The notes under the pieces were generated by a model. That model did no database searches. It saw only the letters and a program-made list of their open reading frames with translations, and was not told the origin of the DNA. Positions 27,673-38,086 of a stretch of DNA of 48,536 nucleotides are shown one piece after another. The DNA is from Lachnospiraceae bacterium TWA4. GTDB lineage: Bacteria; Bacillota; Clostridia; Lachnospirales; Lachnospiraceae. How positions within the stretch are numbered: the first letter of the stretch is position 1; each line of letters starts with the position of its first letter. Position numbers and translations under genes: made by a program. The DNA lies in NCBI GenBank assembly GCA_000875945.1, contig JPZU01000001.1:858925-907460 (forward strand), written 5' to 3'.

Positions 27673-30600
27673 TTATTCTTCGTCGTCAGAGCCTAAAAGA
27701 TTATCTAATAAATCATTAAGTTCTTCATCTTCTGGTTCTTTCTTTACATCAACAATATCTTTTTCTTCATCACTAATTTCTTGCTCTTGATATCCTAAAG
27801 CACCGAAATTTTCTTCATGATGACGGTCTTCACCTTCAATGAGACTCTTATAGTTGGTTTCATCATAATCCACACTCTCACGAATCTCTACTTCTGTATT
27901 ATCATCTCTTAAGAGTTTAACATCCAGTCCTAAAGACTGTAACTCTTTTAATAATACCTTAAATGATTCAGGAATTCCTGGTTCAGGAATGTTCTCACCC
28001 TTAATAATTGCCTCATAAGTCTTCACACGTCCTACAACGTCATCTGACTTCACTGTTAAGATTTCCTGTAAAGTGTAAGCTGCACCATATGCTTCTAGTG
28101 CCCAAACTTCCATTTCACCAAAACGCTGACCACCAAACTGTGCTTTACCACCAAGTGGCTGCTGAGTAACTAAAGAGTAAGGACCTGTTGAACGAGCATG
28201 AATCTTATCATCTACTAAGTGATGAAGTTTTAAGTAATGCATGTGACCAATAGTTACAGGATTGTCAAATGGTTCTCCTGTACGACCATCACGAAGCTGT
28301 ACTTTACCATCTCTAGAAATTGGAACACCTTTCCATAATTCTCTATGTTCTAAGTGATCACCTAAATACTTCATAACATCTGCATTTAAGGAATCTTTGT
28401 ATTTCTCTACGAAATCTTCCCACTCAGTGTTTACATAGTCATTTGCAAGCTCTAACGTATCCATAATATCAATTTCGTTTGCCCCATCAAAGACTGGAGT
28501 TGCAATATTGAATCCTAATACCTTAGATGCAAGAGATAAGTGGATTTCAAGAATCTGTCCAATGTTCATACGAGAAGGTACGCCTAGAGGATTTAATACG
28601 ATATCCAAAGGACGACCATTTGGTAAGAATGGCATATCTTCTACTGGAAGTACACGAGAAACAACACCCTTGTTACCATGACGACCAGCCATCTTATCAC
28701 CTACAGAAATCTTACGTTTCTGGGCAATATAGATACGCACGCTCTTATTTACACCAGGACTTAATTCATCATTGTTCTCACGGCTAAATTCTTTTGCACC
28801 AATAACGATACCATAAGCACCATGAGGAAGTTTTAATGAAGTATCACGAACTTCTCTTGCTTTCTCACCAAAGATTGCACGAAGAAGTCTTTCTTCTGCA
28901 GTAAGTTCTGTTTCTCCCTTAGGAGTTACCTTACCTACTAATATATCATCGGCACGAACCTCAGCACCGATACGAATAATTCCTCTCTCATCTAAGTTCT
29001 TTAAAGCATCATCACCAATACCTGGGACATCACGAGTAATCTCTTCTGGTCCAAGTTTTGTATCTCTGGCAACTGCTTCATATTCTTCTAGATGAACAGA
29101 AGTATAAACATCATCTTTTACTAAACGCTCACTAAGTAATACAGCATCCTCGTAGTTATAACCTTCCCAAGTCATAAATCCGATTAATGGATTCTTACCA
29201 AGAGCAATTTCACCATTTGAAGTAGAAGGACCATCTGCAATAACCTCACCCTTTTCAACATGATCACCCTTGTTAACAATAGGCTTCTGGTTGTAACAGT
29301 TTGACTGGTTACTTCTCTTAAATTTAATTAAATTGTATTCATCTTTTTCGTTCTCTGGAGTACGAACGATGATTTTATTAGAAGATACATAGTCTACAAT
29401 ACCTGATCTTCTTGCAACAACACAAACACCTGAGTCAACTGCTGCTTTTGCTTCCATACCTGTACCTACTGCTGGCGCCTCTGTAGTTAATAGAGGTACT
29501 GCCTGACGCTGCATGTTGGAACCCATAAGAGCACGGTTAGCATCGTCATTTTCAAGGAAAGGAATCATAGCTGTTGCAACTGAGAATACCATCTTAGGCG
29601 ATACGTCCATTAAGTCTACTTTGGTCTTATCAAATTCTGCGGTTTCTTCGCGGAAACGACCAGATACGTTTGGACGTACAAAGTATCCATCTTCATCTAA
29701 AGGCTCATTCGCCTGTGCTACAATATAATTATCTTCTTCATCAGCTGTAAAATATCTTACTTCATCAGTAACTCTAGGATTCTTAGGATCTGACTTATCA
29801 ACAATACGATAAGGAGCTTCAATAAATCCATACTCATTAATCTGAGCATAAGTTGCTAATGAGTTAATTAAACCGATGTTTGGACCTTCAGGCGTTTCGA
29901 TTGGGCACATGCGTCCATAGTGTGAATAGTGAACGTCCCTGACCTCAAAACCTGCACGATCTCTAGAAAGACCACCTGGTCCTAACGCAGAAAGTCTTCT
30001 CTTGTGAGTTAACTCAGATAATGGGTTATTCTGATCCATGAACTGAGATAACTGGGAACTACCAAAGAATTCCTTCACTGCTGCTGTTACTGGTTTAATA
30101 TTAATTAAATTCTGAGGAGTGATATTTTCTGTGTCCTGAGTAGTCATACGCTCTCTTACAACACGTTCCATTCTTGATAAACCAATTCTGTACTGATTCT
30201 GTAATAACTCACCAACTGCACGAATACGTCTATTTCCTAAATGGTCAATATCATCTTTATTTCCTAAACCATATTCTAAATGAATGTTGTAGTTAATTGA
30301 AGCAAAGATATCTTCTCTTGTAATGTGTTTAGGAACTAAATCATTCACTCTCTTAGAAAGAGTTTTCTTTAATAGTTCAACATCATCTCCACATTCTTCT
30401 AAAATGCTCATTAAAACAGGGTAGTAAACATCTTCAATAATGCCTAAATCTCTTGGCTCACAATCTAAGTAAGCCTTTAAATCTACCATTAAGTTCGATA
30501 ATACCTTGATATTTCTAGTTTCTGTCTGAATCATTACATAAGGTACACCAGCATTTTGAATATCAACTGCAAGATCCTTTGTAACAACTGTTCCAGCTTC

Positions 30601-31551
30601 TGCTAGGATTTCTCCTGTTTCCTGATCAATTACATCTTCTGCTAAAACGTTTCCTACAATTCGATTTTTGAAATGTAACTTTTTATTAAATTTATAACGA
30701 CCTACTTTTGCAAGGTCATATCTTCTAGAGTCAAAGAACATACTCTCTAAAAGACTCTTTGCATTATCTACATATAAAGGTTCACCTGGACGAATCTTCT
30801 TATATAGCTCTAACAAACCATTCTCATAGTTTCTGTCTTCTGCTCGATCAAAAGGCTCTTTTGCAATACTAGCATAAATCTTAGGTTCTTCACCAAATAA
30901 ATCAATAATATCTTGATCACTAGCATGTCCTTCACCTAATAATGCACGAATTAAGACTGTTACAGGAACTTTACGAGTTCTATCTACTCGTACAAAGAAT
31001 ACATCGTTTGAATCAGTTTCATACTCTAACCATGCACCTCTGTTAGGAATTACAGTACATGAATATAATTCCTTTCCTAGTTTGTCATGTGCAATACCAT
31101 AATAGATACCCGGTGAACGAACTAACTGGCTTACAATAACACGCTCAGCTCCATTGATTACAAACGAACCTGTATCGGTCATTAAAGGAAGTTCACCCAT
31201 GTAAACTTCATGTTCCTTTATCTCTCCGTCTTCATTATTATTAATTAGACGAACTTTTACCCATAAAGGAGCTGCATATGTGGCATCTCTCTCATTACAT
31301 TCTTCGATAGAATACTTCGTACTATCCTTACGAAGGTCAAAACCAACAAATTCTAATCTCAAATTTCCACTAAAATCTGAAATCGGAGAAATGTCTCTAA
31401 AGACTTCCATCAAACCTTCATCCAAAAACCACTGATAAGAGGATTTCTGAATTTCAATAAGGTTAGGCATATTCAGAACTTCTTTTTGTTTCGAATAACT
31501 CATTCGGATGCTTTTACCGGATTTTACCGGGCGTATTCTGTATTTCTGCAT
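27673..31551 (-). CDS. rpoB: DNA-directed RNA polymerase subunit beta
   Basis: About 1292 residues. The rifampicin region reads [20 protein letters not shown] then [11 protein letters not shown], with the Asp, His and Ser positions that mutate in resistant strains all wild-type. Other landmarks are [14 protein letters not shown] (near 600), the catalytic-core GHNVVVA-type segment [14 protein letters not shown], and the C-terminal [20 protein letters not shown]. The frame is open to GTG 31563, but ATG 31551 has AGGGGTG nine bases upstream and is preferred. It has its own promoter and structured leader. The rplJ/rplL genes that often precede rpoB are not upstream; ispE is, divergently. Confidence 0.97.
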   Translation of the reverse strand: MQKYRIRPVKSGKSIRMSYSKQKEVLNMPNLIEIQKSSYQWFLDEGLMEVFRDISPISDFSGNLRLEFVGFDLRKDSTKYSIEECNERDATYAAPLWVKVRLINNNEDGEIKEHEVYMGELPLMTDTGSFVINGAERVIVSQLVRSPGIYYGIAHDKLGKELYSCTVIPNRGAWLEYETDSNDVFFVRVDRTRKVPVTVLIRALLGEGHASDQDIIDLFGEEPKIYASIAKEPFDRAEDRNYENGLLELYKKIRPGEPLYVDNAKSLLESMFFDSRRYDLAKVGRYKFNKKLHFKNRIVGNVLAEDVIDQETGEILAEAGTVVTKDLAVDIQNAGVPYVMIQTETRNIKVLSNLMVDLKAYLDCEPRDLGIIEDVYYPVLMSILEECGDDVELLKKTLSKRVNDLVPKHITREDIFASINYNIHLEYGLGNKDDIDHLGNRRIRAVGELLQNQYRIGLSRMERVVRERMTTQDTENITPQNLINIKPVTAAVKEFFGSSQLSQFMDQNNPLSELTHKRRLSALGPGGLSRDRAGFEVRDVHYSHYGRMCPIETPEGPNIGLINSLATYAQINEYGFIEAPYRIVDKSDPKNPRVTDEVRYFTADEEDNYIVAQANEPLDEDGYFVRPNVSGRFREETAEFDKTKVDLMDVSPKMVFSVATAMIPFLENDDANRALMGSNMQRQAVPLLTTEAPAVGTGMEAKAAVDSGVCVVARRSGIVDYVSSNKIIVRTPENEKDEYNLIKFKRSNQSNCYNQKPIVNKGDHVEKGEVIADGPSTSNGEIALGKNPLIGFMTWEGYNYEDAVLLSERLVKDDVYTSVHLEEYEAVARDTKLGPEEITRDVPGIGDDALKNLDERGIIRIGAEVRADDILVGKVTPKGETELTAEERLLRAIFGEKAREVRDTSLKLPHGAYGIVIGAKEFSRENNDELSPGVNKSVRIYIAQKRKISVGDKMAGRHGNKGVVSRVLPVEDMPFLPNGRPLDIVLNPLGVPSRMNIGQILEIHLSLASKVLGFNIATPVFDGANEIDIMDTLELANDYVNTEWEDFVEKYKDSLNADVMKYLGDHLEHRELWKGVPISRDGKVQLRDGRTGEPFDNPVTIGHMHYLKLHHLVDDKIHARSTGPYSLVTQQPLGGKAQFGGQRFGEMEVWALEAYGAAYTLQEILTVKSDDVVGRVKTYEAIIKGENIPEPGIPESFKVLLKELQSLGLDVKLLRDDNTEVEIRESVDYDETNYKSLIEGEDRHHEENFGALGYQEQEISDEEKDIVDVKKEPEDEELNDLLDNLLGSDDEE

Positions 31552-31593
31552 TTGACGTTTCACCCCTATTTTCTTAACTTACAATTCCAAACG

Positions 31594-31639
31594 CTTTAAT
31601 AATAGGACTACAAAGCACATATTCAACCTATTATCAAAG
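31594..31639 (-). promoter_or_regulatory. stem-loop in the rpoB leader
   Basis: The two 13-base arms at 31627-31639 (CTTTGATAATAGG on the minus strand) and 31594-31606 pair completely, with one G-U, around a 20-base loop. The stem sits midway between the promoter and the rpoB start in a ~110-base leader. No T-run follows. It could serve RNA stability or autogenous control. Confidence 0.55.
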
Positions 31640-31672
31640 CATACCATTACCATTTTAAATAGTGCATCTTAA

Positions 31673-31701
31673 AGATTAGCATACTTCTTTTCATCTGTCA
31701 A
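31673..31701 (-). promoter_or_regulatory. strong sigma-A promoter of rpoBC
   Basis: On the minus strand consensus TTGACA and TAATCT are spaced by 17 bases, with an extended -10 (TGC before TAATCT). Transcription would start near 31665, giving a ~110-base leader. Confidence 0.85.
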
Positions 31702-31735
31702 CATAAAATTTATTAATTTTTTTGTATTCTATGTA

Positions 31736-31764
31736 TTGAAAAAAATACTAAGAAATGGTATTCT
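31736..31764 (+). promoter_or_regulatory. promoter of ispE-gntR
   Basis: TTGAAA and TATTCT are spaced by 17 bases, 33 bases upstream of the ispE start. It is divergent from the rpoB promoter with about 35 bases between the -35 boxes. Confidence 0.75.
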
Positions 31765-31797
31765 AGGATTTAGTATAGAAAAGGAAAAGGTGATACT

Positions 31798-32667
31798 ATG
31801 CAGCAACTGCATTTAAAAGCTATGGCTAAAATCAATTTAAGCCTAGATGTTCTTAGAAAACGAGAAGATGGTTATCATGAAGTACGAATGATTATGCAGA
31901 TGATTAACCTCTACGATAAAATTTGCTTAAAAAAAACTACAGAACCTGGTATTAAAGTGGATACAAATTTATATTTTCTTCCAACTAATGAAAACAACTT
32001 AGTCTATAAGGCTGCTAAGCTTTTAATCGATGAATTTCATATTGAAGAAGGTGTTTCTATTTCATTACAAAAATTTATTCCAGTAGCTGCCGGACTTGCA
32101 GGAGGAAGTAGTGATGCAGCTTGCGTCCTTTATGGAATGAATCGTATGTTTAAGTTAGGACTTAGTCTTGATGAATTAATGAAACGAGGTGTTACATTAG
32201 GAGCAGATATTCCTTACTGTTTATTACGTGGTACTGCTTTGGCTGAAGGAATTGGTGAAAAGCTTACTAAACTTCCATCGGCACCTGGTGGAGAGCACGT
32301 TCTAATTGCCAAACCTGGAATCAGTGTTTCAACAAAGTTTGTCTATACCAATCTAAAAATCAATGAGTTAGAATCCCATCCTAATATAGACAAACAGCTA
32401 CAAGCAATTAAAAATCAAGATGCAACATCTATGATTGAATCTATGGGAAATGTTTTAGAAAGTGTAACAATTCCAGCTTATCCAATTATTGATACAATTA
32501 AGCAATGTATGATGGAGCATGGTGCATTAAATGCAATGATGAGTGGAAGTGGTCCTACAGTTTTTGGAATTTTTCCAACACATGACAGCGCAATAAGTGC
32601 ACAAGAAGCACTAAAACAACAACAACTAGCTAAGATGATTTATCTAACAAGCTTTTCAAATCTATAA
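31798..32667 (+). CDS. ispE: 4-(cytidine 5'-diphospho)-2-C-methyl-D-erythritol kinase
   Basis: 289-residue GHMP kinase of the non-mevalonate isoprenoid pathway. N-terminal AKINLSLDVLRKREDGYHEV binds the substrate. The ATP loop is PVAAGLAGGSSDAACVL (about 97-113). The C-terminal GHMP motif is MMSGSGPTVFGIF (about 247-259). The start ATG has an AGGAAAAGG site. It is followed after 19 bases by a GntR gene, apparently co-transcribed. Confidence 0.97.
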   Translation: MQQLHLKAMAKINLSLDVLRKREDGYHEVRMIMQMINLYDKICLKKTTEPGIKVDTNLYFLPTNENNLVYKAAKLLIDEFHIEEGVSISLQKFIPVAAGLAGGSSDAACVLYGMNRMFKLGLSLDELMKRGVTLGADIPYCLLRGTALAEGIGEKLTKLPSAPGGEHVLIAKPGISVSTKFVYTNLKINELESHPNIDKQLQAIKNQDATSMIESMGNVLESVTIPAYPIIDTIKQCMMEHGALNAMMSGSGPTVFGIFPTHDSAISAQEALKQQQLAKMIYLTSFSNL

Positions 32668-32686
32668 TTAACAAAAGGAGAATCTT

Positions 32687-33421
32687 ATGATTGAACAATT
32701 ACAATTGATAATGAGCGACAATTTACCTCTAAGAGATGCTGTTTTTTGCACCCTTCGAGATGCAATCTTAAAAGGATCCCTTCCTCCAGGTCAGCATTTG
32801 ATGGAAATGCAACTTGCTACACAACTAGGTGTTAGTCGTACACCTGTACGTGAGGCTATTAGAAAATTAGAACTAGAAGGACTCGTTATTATGATTCCAA
32901 GAAAAGGCGCTCGTGTAGCTGCCATTTCAGAAAAAAGTTTAAAGGATGTTTTGGAAGTTCGTCGTGCATTGGAAGAATTAAGTGTTTCTTTAGCCTGTAG
33001 ACGTATGAATAAGGAAGAACTGGATGAAATTAGAGAAATTAATGAGGCATTTAAACTAGCATGTCTTGGGGATGACGTTGTAAAAATTGCTCAGATTGAT
33101 GAAAACTTCCATCAAAAAATCTATCAGGCATCTGGAAATAAGCGCCTTCTTCAACTATTAAATCAACTTCAAAACCAAATGTATCGTTATCGTGTAGAAT
33201 ATATTAAAAATACAGAAAGACGTAGTGCATTATTTAAAGAACATGATACATTAATTACTCTAATTTCAGAACATAAGACAGAAGAAGCTACTGAATGTAT
33301 TCGCAAGCACATTATCTTCCAAGAAGACTATGTGTTACAAGTCATTAAAAAAAATGAATCAGAAATAGCTATGAATACGTTCAATGACTTCCGTAACTTT
33401 CCATCGAAATTGAACGGGTGA
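32687..33421 (+). CDS. GntR-family transcriptional regulator, FCD (FadR) type
   Basis: 244 residues. An N-terminal winged helix (about 12-80) carries the classic LATQLGVSRTPVREAIRKL recognition segment. A C-terminal FCD all-helical ligand domain (about 88-220) has metal/ligand-type residues in DENFHQKIYQASGN and the terminal HDTLITLI/RKHI pattern. The ligand cannot be read from the sequence. The last 63 bases overlap the 3' end of spoIIR on the other strand. The start ATG has an AAGGAG site. Confidence 0.92.
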   Translation: MIEQLQLIMSDNLPLRDAVFCTLRDAILKGSLPPGQHLMEMQLATQLGVSRTPVREAIRKLELEGLVIMIPRKGARVAAISEKSLKDVLEVRRALEELSVSLACRRMNKEELDEIREINEAFKLACLGDDVVKIAQIDENFHQKIYQASGNKRLLQLLNQLQNQMYRYRVEYIKNTERRSALFKEHDTLITLISEHKTEEATECIRKHIIFQEDYVLQVIKKNESEIAMNTFNDFRNFPSKLNG

Positions 33422-33921
33422 TGTAAGATTTTTATAATCTCTAGAACCTACAGACTTCTCAAGATTATTCATAGAAACTTCATCTGTTAGGCAAAGTGAG
33501 GGATAGAGCACGCACCACCAATTTTTTCCCTGAGACTTTCCAATTTTGATTTGTAAAGCTTCATACATTCCAGAAGGAAGATGATAAGTTCCATAAGTTT
33601 TAATTGGAAAAAATGTAGTAGTTAATTTTACTTTACTAGGTTTTTTAAATAGCTATAACAAAGGTTTTCGATAATCTGCTGATGATTGTTCACCCATTTT
33701 TTTGCATCATTTACATTGTCAAATGATTGCATAATTGGACGAAGTTTTTCTACAATATAAGATTTTAATCGCAGTTTTTCATCTTGATCATCATTTGAAT
33801 CACTATTAGCAATTACATGAAAGCGTAAGACCTTTGTTGAAATATTTTGTGCCGTTTGTGTTGTATCAACAACGCAAAGTACAAGAAATAAAAACATATA
33901 TAATAAAAGAATTTTTTTCAT
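33359..33921 (-). pseudogene. spoIIR: stage II sporulation protein R, frame broken at an A6 run
   Basis: The N-terminal frame from ATG 33921 gives a signal peptide or anchor (KKILLLYMFLFLVLCVV) and the SpoIIR signature VLRFHVIANSDSNDDQDEKL, and stops at 33628. The C-terminal part continues one frame away: PSKVKLTTTFFPIKTYGTY, then MYEALQIKIGKSQGKNWWCV, LYPSLC, to the stop at 33359. One added A in the run at 33641-33646, or a -1 slip on A-AAA-AAC, restores a ~187-residue protein of normal length. SpoIIR is the secreted forespore signal that triggers SpoIIGA cleavage of pro-sigma-E. The 3' end overlaps gntR convergently. Either an assembly error or a real loss of sporulation. Confidence 0.88.
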
Positions 33922-33926
33922 TATAA

Positions 33927-33971
33927 AATACCTCCTTGATTCCATTATTTACCAGAAATCAAGGAGGTATT
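33927..33971 (-). promoter_or_regulatory. hairpin that pairs the spoIIR Shine-Dalgarno
   Basis: A 15-bp perfect inverted repeat (33927-33941 and 33957-33971) with a 15-base loop. Its 3' arm on the minus strand contains AAGGAGGT, the spoIIR ribosome-binding site, and its 5' arm contains the perfect anti-sequence ACCTCCTT. The arm is followed by TTATAATG, the start codon. It could be a weak terminator for the upstream gene, a translational block on spoIIR, or both. Confidence 0.7.
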
Positions 33972-33981
33972 CATAGTATAA

Positions 33982-34413
33982 TTATAAAAATTTTCCTTCT
34001 ATTAAAATTTTATTTCTTGAAGAATCTGCATAATTAATCTGCAAATCATAATCCATTTCGATTCGGATGAATTCATCAGTCAATGAAAAATCTACTTTAC
34101 TAGTCGTTGCATTTAGGCTCATTCCACCAAATGGTGTCTGATACACAGAATGATCGGTATGTCCTTCTGTAAAAATCATTCGACTAGAATATTTACCTTT
34201 TTTAGTCATTATTATTTGTGTAGGATCTTGATTTATTTTAATTGTATTTTTAATCTGAGTATCTTCTTCATCTGCTAAACTCTCTTCATAGAGTAAATAA
34301 TGACTTCCATCTTTAAAAAAATAGTTTCCAACAGAATAGATTTCTATTGCATCATCTTCCATCTCTTTTTGAGTAATAACTCCTTTAACATGTACAATTA
34401 CTTCTTTTTTCAT
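33982..34413 (-). CDS. DUF1934 beta-barrel protein
   Basis: 143 residues, mostly beta strands, soluble, no signal peptide. The N-terminal KKEVIVHVKGVITQ, central YLLYEES and ILIEGKF-type ending, plus the TPFGGMSLNATTSKVDF segment (about 93-109), fit DUF1934 (Bacillus YwiB-like, calycin fold). Function unknown. It starts 3 bases after ddl, so it is in the same operon. Confidence 0.82.
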   Translation of the reverse strand: MKKEVIVHVKGVITQKEMEDDAIEIYSVGNYFFKDGSHYLLYEESLADEEDTQIKNTIKINQDPTQIIMTKKGKYSSRMIFTEGHTDHSVYQTPFGGMSLNATTSKVDFSLTDEFIRIEMDYDLQINYADSSRNKILIEGKFL

Positions 34414-34416
34414 GAT

Positions 34417-35469
34417 CTATCGTCTCTCTTTTGCTAAATCTATTAATTGACTAACTAAATCTTTTGTTGAAATTCCTCTCGCTGCCCAAAGCATTGGATA
34501 CATACTAATAGATGTAAATCCTGGAAGTGTATTAATTTCATTAAATACTGCTTTTCCATCTTCTGTTACAAAAAAGTCTACTCTAGATAAACCAAATCCA
34601 TCAACAGCTTTAAAAATCTTTACAGCATTTTCTCTGATTTTTTCTACAACTTCTTCTGGTAAATCTGGATCAATAATCGTCTTAGATTCTGCATTCTCAT
34701 ACTTTGCTTCGTAATCATAAAATTCAGCTGCAGCTACAATTTCACCTACTCCACTCGCTTTTGGTGCATATCCGCCTAAAACTGCGCACTCAATTTCACG
34801 ACCTTTAATCATCTCTTCAACTAAAATCTTTCGGTCAAAACGAGCCGCATCTTTTAAATAAGTAATTAATTCATCATGATTTTTTGCTTTATGAACACCC
34901 TGAGAAGAACCTGAACGAGAAGGCTTAATAAATACTGGATAATCAAAACGGCTTTCTACCCTAGCAGCAACACTTTCAGAATCTACCAACTCTTCTGCTA
35001 AAACTGGCTCATATGCAGCTTGTAAAACTCCAATTTCATCCACTATTACCTTGGTATAAAACTTATCCATACTAACAGCACTTGATAATACACCACAACC
35101 TACATAAGGAATTCTTGAAAGTTCTAAAATTCCCTGAATGGTTCCATCTTCTCCATATAGTCCATGAAGAACTGGGAATACAATGTCTACAGGCTGAGTC
35201 TTTAGCTCATTTCCTTCATACAGCAAAAATCCATGAACACTTGCATCTGGAGATAAAACAGCATGAGTTTTACTTTCTCTCCATTTGCCACTTTTAATAT
35301 CCTCAATGCTATCTGCCTTAAGCCAACAACCTTCCTTTGTAATACCTATCATTAAAATATCATATTTATCCATATCAAGATTTTTAATCACTGTTTGAAC
35401 TGAAACACAAGACACTTCATGTTCGCTAGACTGTCCACCAAATAAAACGGCTACCATTTCTTTATTCAT
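34417..35469 (-). CDS. ddl: D-alanine--D-alanine ligase
   Basis: 350-residue ATP-grasp enzyme joining two D-Ala for peptidoglycan. N-terminal VAVLFGGQSSEHEVSCVS (about 6-23) is the substrate loop. GLYGEDGTIQGILEL (about 102-116), VFIKPSRSGSSQGVHKA (about 174-190) and the C-terminal INTLPGFTSISMYP (about 314-327) are the family signatures. The gene precedes DUF1934 and spoIIR. Nothing suggests a vancomycin-resistance (D-Lac/D-Ser) context. Confidence 0.95.
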   Translation of the reverse strand: MNKEMVAVLFGGQSSEHEVSCVSVQTVIKNLDMDKYDILMIGITKEGCWLKADSIEDIKSGKWRESKTHAVLSPDASVHGFLLYEGNELKTQPVDIVFPVLHGLYGEDGTIQGILELSRIPYVGCGVLSSAVSMDKFYTKVIVDEIGVLQAAYEPVLAEELVDSESVAARVESRFDYPVFIKPSRSGSSQGVHKAKNHDELITYLKDAARFDRKILVEEMIKGREIECAVLGGYAPKASGVGEIVAAAEFYDYEAKYENAESKTIIDPDLPEEVVEKIRENAVKIFKAVDGFGLSRVDFFVTEDGKAVFNEINTLPGFTSISMYPMLWAARGISTKDLVSQLIDLAKERR

Positions 35470-35558
35470 GTATACTCTTTGTCTCCTATATCTACAATTT
35501 TAATCTGTTAACCACAAGATATTCTAACTGCAATTAATAAATATTGCAAGACCTAATT

Positions 35559-35586
35559 TAAAAAAGGAAGATGAAATTCATCCTCC
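35559..35586 (-). terminator. terminator after the DUF1292 gene
   Basis: A 10-bp stem with one G-U (GGAGGATGAA/TTCATCTTCC on the minus strand) is followed by T6A. It lies about 34 bases past the stop codon. Confidence 0.8.
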
Positions 35587-35619
35587 TATCAATCTTTCCT
35601 ATCAATCCTTAATAATATT

Positions 35620-35892
35620 TTAAATGAAATTAAACTCGTCTTTAAATTTTTCTTTAAAGATTTCAAAAACAGCATTTAAGGTTTCTTCATCATCAACAGA
35701 AGTATAAGTTTCTGTATCGTCTTCATCTACACCTTCAATTTTTAAAATAACAACTTCTTCACTCTCTTCTTCAATAGGAAGCAAAATTACATAGTCATTA
35801 TCTTCATAATTAACAATATCTAAAAACTCAAACTGTACATCATTTCCATCTTCATCACTAAGCGATACAATGTTATCTAATTCTTCTTGCAT
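35620..35892 (-). CDS. DUF1292 domain protein
   Basis: About 90 residues, very acidic. It matches the DUF1292 (YrzB-like) pattern: VSLSDEDGNDVQFEFLDIV, YVILLPIEE and a Glu/Asp-rich centre, ending EIFKEKFKDEFNF. The frame extends to an ATG at 35922, but ATG 35892 has GGAGGG seven bases upstream and is preferred. Function unknown; the family is widespread in spore-forming Firmicutes. Confidence 0.85.
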   Translation of the reverse strand: MQEELDNIVSLSDEDGNDVQFEFLDIVNYEDNDYVILLPIEEESEEVVILKIEGVDEDDTETYTSVDDEETLNAVFEIFKEKFKDEFNFI

Positions 35893-35942
35893 AAGTTTCC
35901 CTCCATAACAATTTTTATTCATTCTACCATCTTAAAATTAAT

Positions 35943-35971
35943 TTTACAACAAATAAATCTTGTGCTACACT
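35943..35971 (+). promoter_or_regulatory. promoter of deoB
   Basis: TTTACA and TACACT are spaced by 17 bases, with TG upstream of the -10 (TGCTACACT). It lies 38 bases before the deoB start. Confidence 0.6.
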
Positions 35972-36009
35972 AAAATTAGCTATACCACTAAATTAAGGAG
36001 GTAATTTTT

Positions 36010-37194
36010 ATGCGTTATCAGCGAATTTTTACAATTGTTTTAGATTCTCTAGGCATTGGTGCTATGCCAGATTCTAGAGACTATGGTGATATTGATGTAG
36101 ATACCTTTGGACACATCGCACAAAGTCGAGAAGATTTTAAAATTCCAAACCTACAAAAACTAGGAATTGCAAACCTTCACCCTTTGCATGGTGTAGAACC
36201 TGTTTCTAATCCACTTGCTTGTTATATGCGACTTCAAGAAAAAAGTTGCAGTAAAGATACCATGACTGGACACTGGGAAATGATGGGGCTCCAAATCACA
36301 AAACCTTTTAAAACCTTTACTGAGCACGGATTTCCAAAAGAACTAATTGATGAATTAGAAAAACGTACGGGACGAAAAATCATTGGAAATAAAAGCGCTA
36401 GTGGAACTGAGATTTTAGAAGAACTTGGCGAAGAGGAAATCAATGAAGGACATCTAATTGTCTATACTTCTGCTGACTCTGTACTTCAAATTTGTGGAAA
36501 TGAAGAAACCATGGGAGTAGAAACACTCTACCATTACTGTGAAATTGCAAGAGAACTGACTATGAAGGACGAATGGAAAGTTGGCCGTGTCATTGCAAGA
36601 CCTTATATTGGACGAAAAAAAGGAGAATTTAAGCGAACAGCTAATCGCCACGATTATGCCCTCAAACCCTTTGGTAAAACAGCTCTTGATGTATTAAAAG
36701 AAGAAGGACTTGATGTTATTTCTGTTGGAAAAATCTTTAACATCTTTGACGGAGAAGGACTTACAGAATCGAATCCTTCTCAAAGTTCTGTTCATGGAAT
36801 GGAGCAAACCATCGAAATTGCTCATAGAGACTTCAAAGGACTTTGCTTTACAAACCTTGTAGATTTTGACTCATTATGGGGACATAGACGAAATGTTAAA
36901 GGTTATGGAGATGAAATTGAAAGATTTGATATATTATTGGGTAAACTATTAGAGGTTCTTCGTGAAGATGATTTACTCATTTTGACTGCTGACCATGGCA
37001 ACGACCCAACCTATATCGGAACTGATCACACAAGAGAAGAAGTTCCATTTTTAGCTTATTCTCCATCCATGAAAGAAGGAAAGAATTTAGGTATTAGTGA
37101 CACCTTTGCAGTTATTGGAGCTACTATTGTTGATAACTTTGGGCTTTCTATGCCTAAAAACTGTATTGGAACTTCTTTATTAGAAAAATTATAA
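36010..37194 (+). CDS. deoB: phosphopentomutase
   Basis: 394 residues of the alkaline-phosphatase-like metalloenzyme family. It interconverts ribose-1-phosphate and ribose-5-phosphate (and the deoxy forms) in nucleoside salvage. The metal-binding start is [19 protein letters not shown] (about 9-27). The phosphorylated-Thr region is [14 protein letters not shown] (about 79-92). C-terminal ligands lie in [19 protein letters not shown] (about 328-346). AAGGAGG precedes the ATG. A short-chain dehydrogenase gene follows after about 20 bases. Confidence 0.97.
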   Translation: MRYQRIFTIVLDSLGIGAMPDSRDYGDIDVDTFGHIAQSREDFKIPNLQKLGIANLHPLHGVEPVSNPLACYMRLQEKSCSKDTMTGHWEMMGLQITKPFKTFTEHGFPKELIDELEKRTGRKIIGNKSASGTEILEELGEEEINEGHLIVYTSADSVLQICGNEETMGVETLYHYCEIARELTMKDEWKVGRVIARPYIGRKKGEFKRTANRHDYALKPFGKTALDVLKEEGLDVISVGKIFNIFDGEGLTESNPSQSSVHGMEQTIEIAHRDFKGLCFTNLVDFDSLWGHRRNVKGYGDEIERFDILLGKLLEVLREDDLLILTADHGNDPTYIGTDHTREEVPFLAYSPSMKEGKNLGISDTFAVIGATIVDNFGLSMPKNCIGTSLLEKL

Positions 37195-37215
37195 TATAAT
37201 TGGAGGAAAGTTTTT

Positions 37216-37972
37216 TTGAAAACTAGTATGGATTACTGGTGCAAGCTCAGGAATTGGGCTTGCCTTTGCAAGAGCTTATGCTAAAAAAGGCTATAAATTA
37301 ATTTTGACTGCTAGAAGAGAAGAACGATTAAAACACATTGCACATAGATTGGGCGTACCGGTTCGAATTGAACCTTGTGATTTATCTGATGAAGAAGAAT
37401 GTCGAAAACTTTGTGCAAAACTAGCAGATGAACACATTGATATCTTTATTAACAATGCAGGATTTGGTGACTGTGGAGAGTTTATTGATACCAATTTAGA
37501 AAAAGAATTAAATATGATTCATGTAAACATCCGTGCAATGCATATTTTATTAAAATTTAACCTAAGACAAATGAGTGCTTACGGTAAGGGACAGATTTTA
37601 AATGTTGCATCTTCTGCTGGAATTTTACCTGCTGGACCTTATATGGCAACCTACTACGCAACCAAATCGTATGTCGTAAGTTTAACTAAAGCAATTGCTG
37701 AAGAACTAAAAGAAAATCAGTCTAATGTTTATGTGGGTGCATTATGTCCTGGACCTGTTGATACAGAATTTAATGACCGTGCAGATGTCATATTTGCAAC
37801 AAAGGGAATTTCTGCTACTTCATGTGTACGCGCTGCTTTAAGAGGAATGACTCTAAGGAAAACTATTATTGTTCCTTATTTACCTGTACGAGTTGGAATG
37901 AAGCTTCAAAAATTTTTACCCGATAAATGTCTACTACCAATTATTGCAAATTTCCAAAAGCGTAAGTTTTAA
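37216..37972 (+). CDS. short-chain dehydrogenase/reductase, frame lesion in the first codons
   Basis: The NAD(P)-binding glycine motif WITGASSGIGLAFARAYAKK is encoded at 37229-37288. It lies upstream of the first in-frame start-like codon of the long frame (TTG 37304), so that start cannot be right. A strong GGAGGAAAG site precedes TTG 37216 (TTG AAA ACT), which is out of frame by one base. Removing one A or adding two in the A4 run gives a start like MKLVWITG. The rest is a classical SDR: NNAGFGDCGEF, a catalytic Ser region (NVASSAGI) and YYATKSY with the Tyr-x-x-x-Lys pair. Length ~251 residues. Substrate unknown. It follows deoB. Confidence 0.85.
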
Positions 37973-38086
37973 CTGTTTTCATATACTTTGTAAATATTTT
38001 CCTGTGAATAAATCTTTCTCCATAAGTTTTAACTCTTTCAAGGAATCTGCATACACTATATGGAATGAAATTTTTGGAGATTTCTT

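Noticed and set aside
34417-35469. Vancomycin-resistance type ligase
   Set aside because: There are no vanH, vanX or vanT-like neighbours, and the gene sits in an ordinary housekeeping operon.
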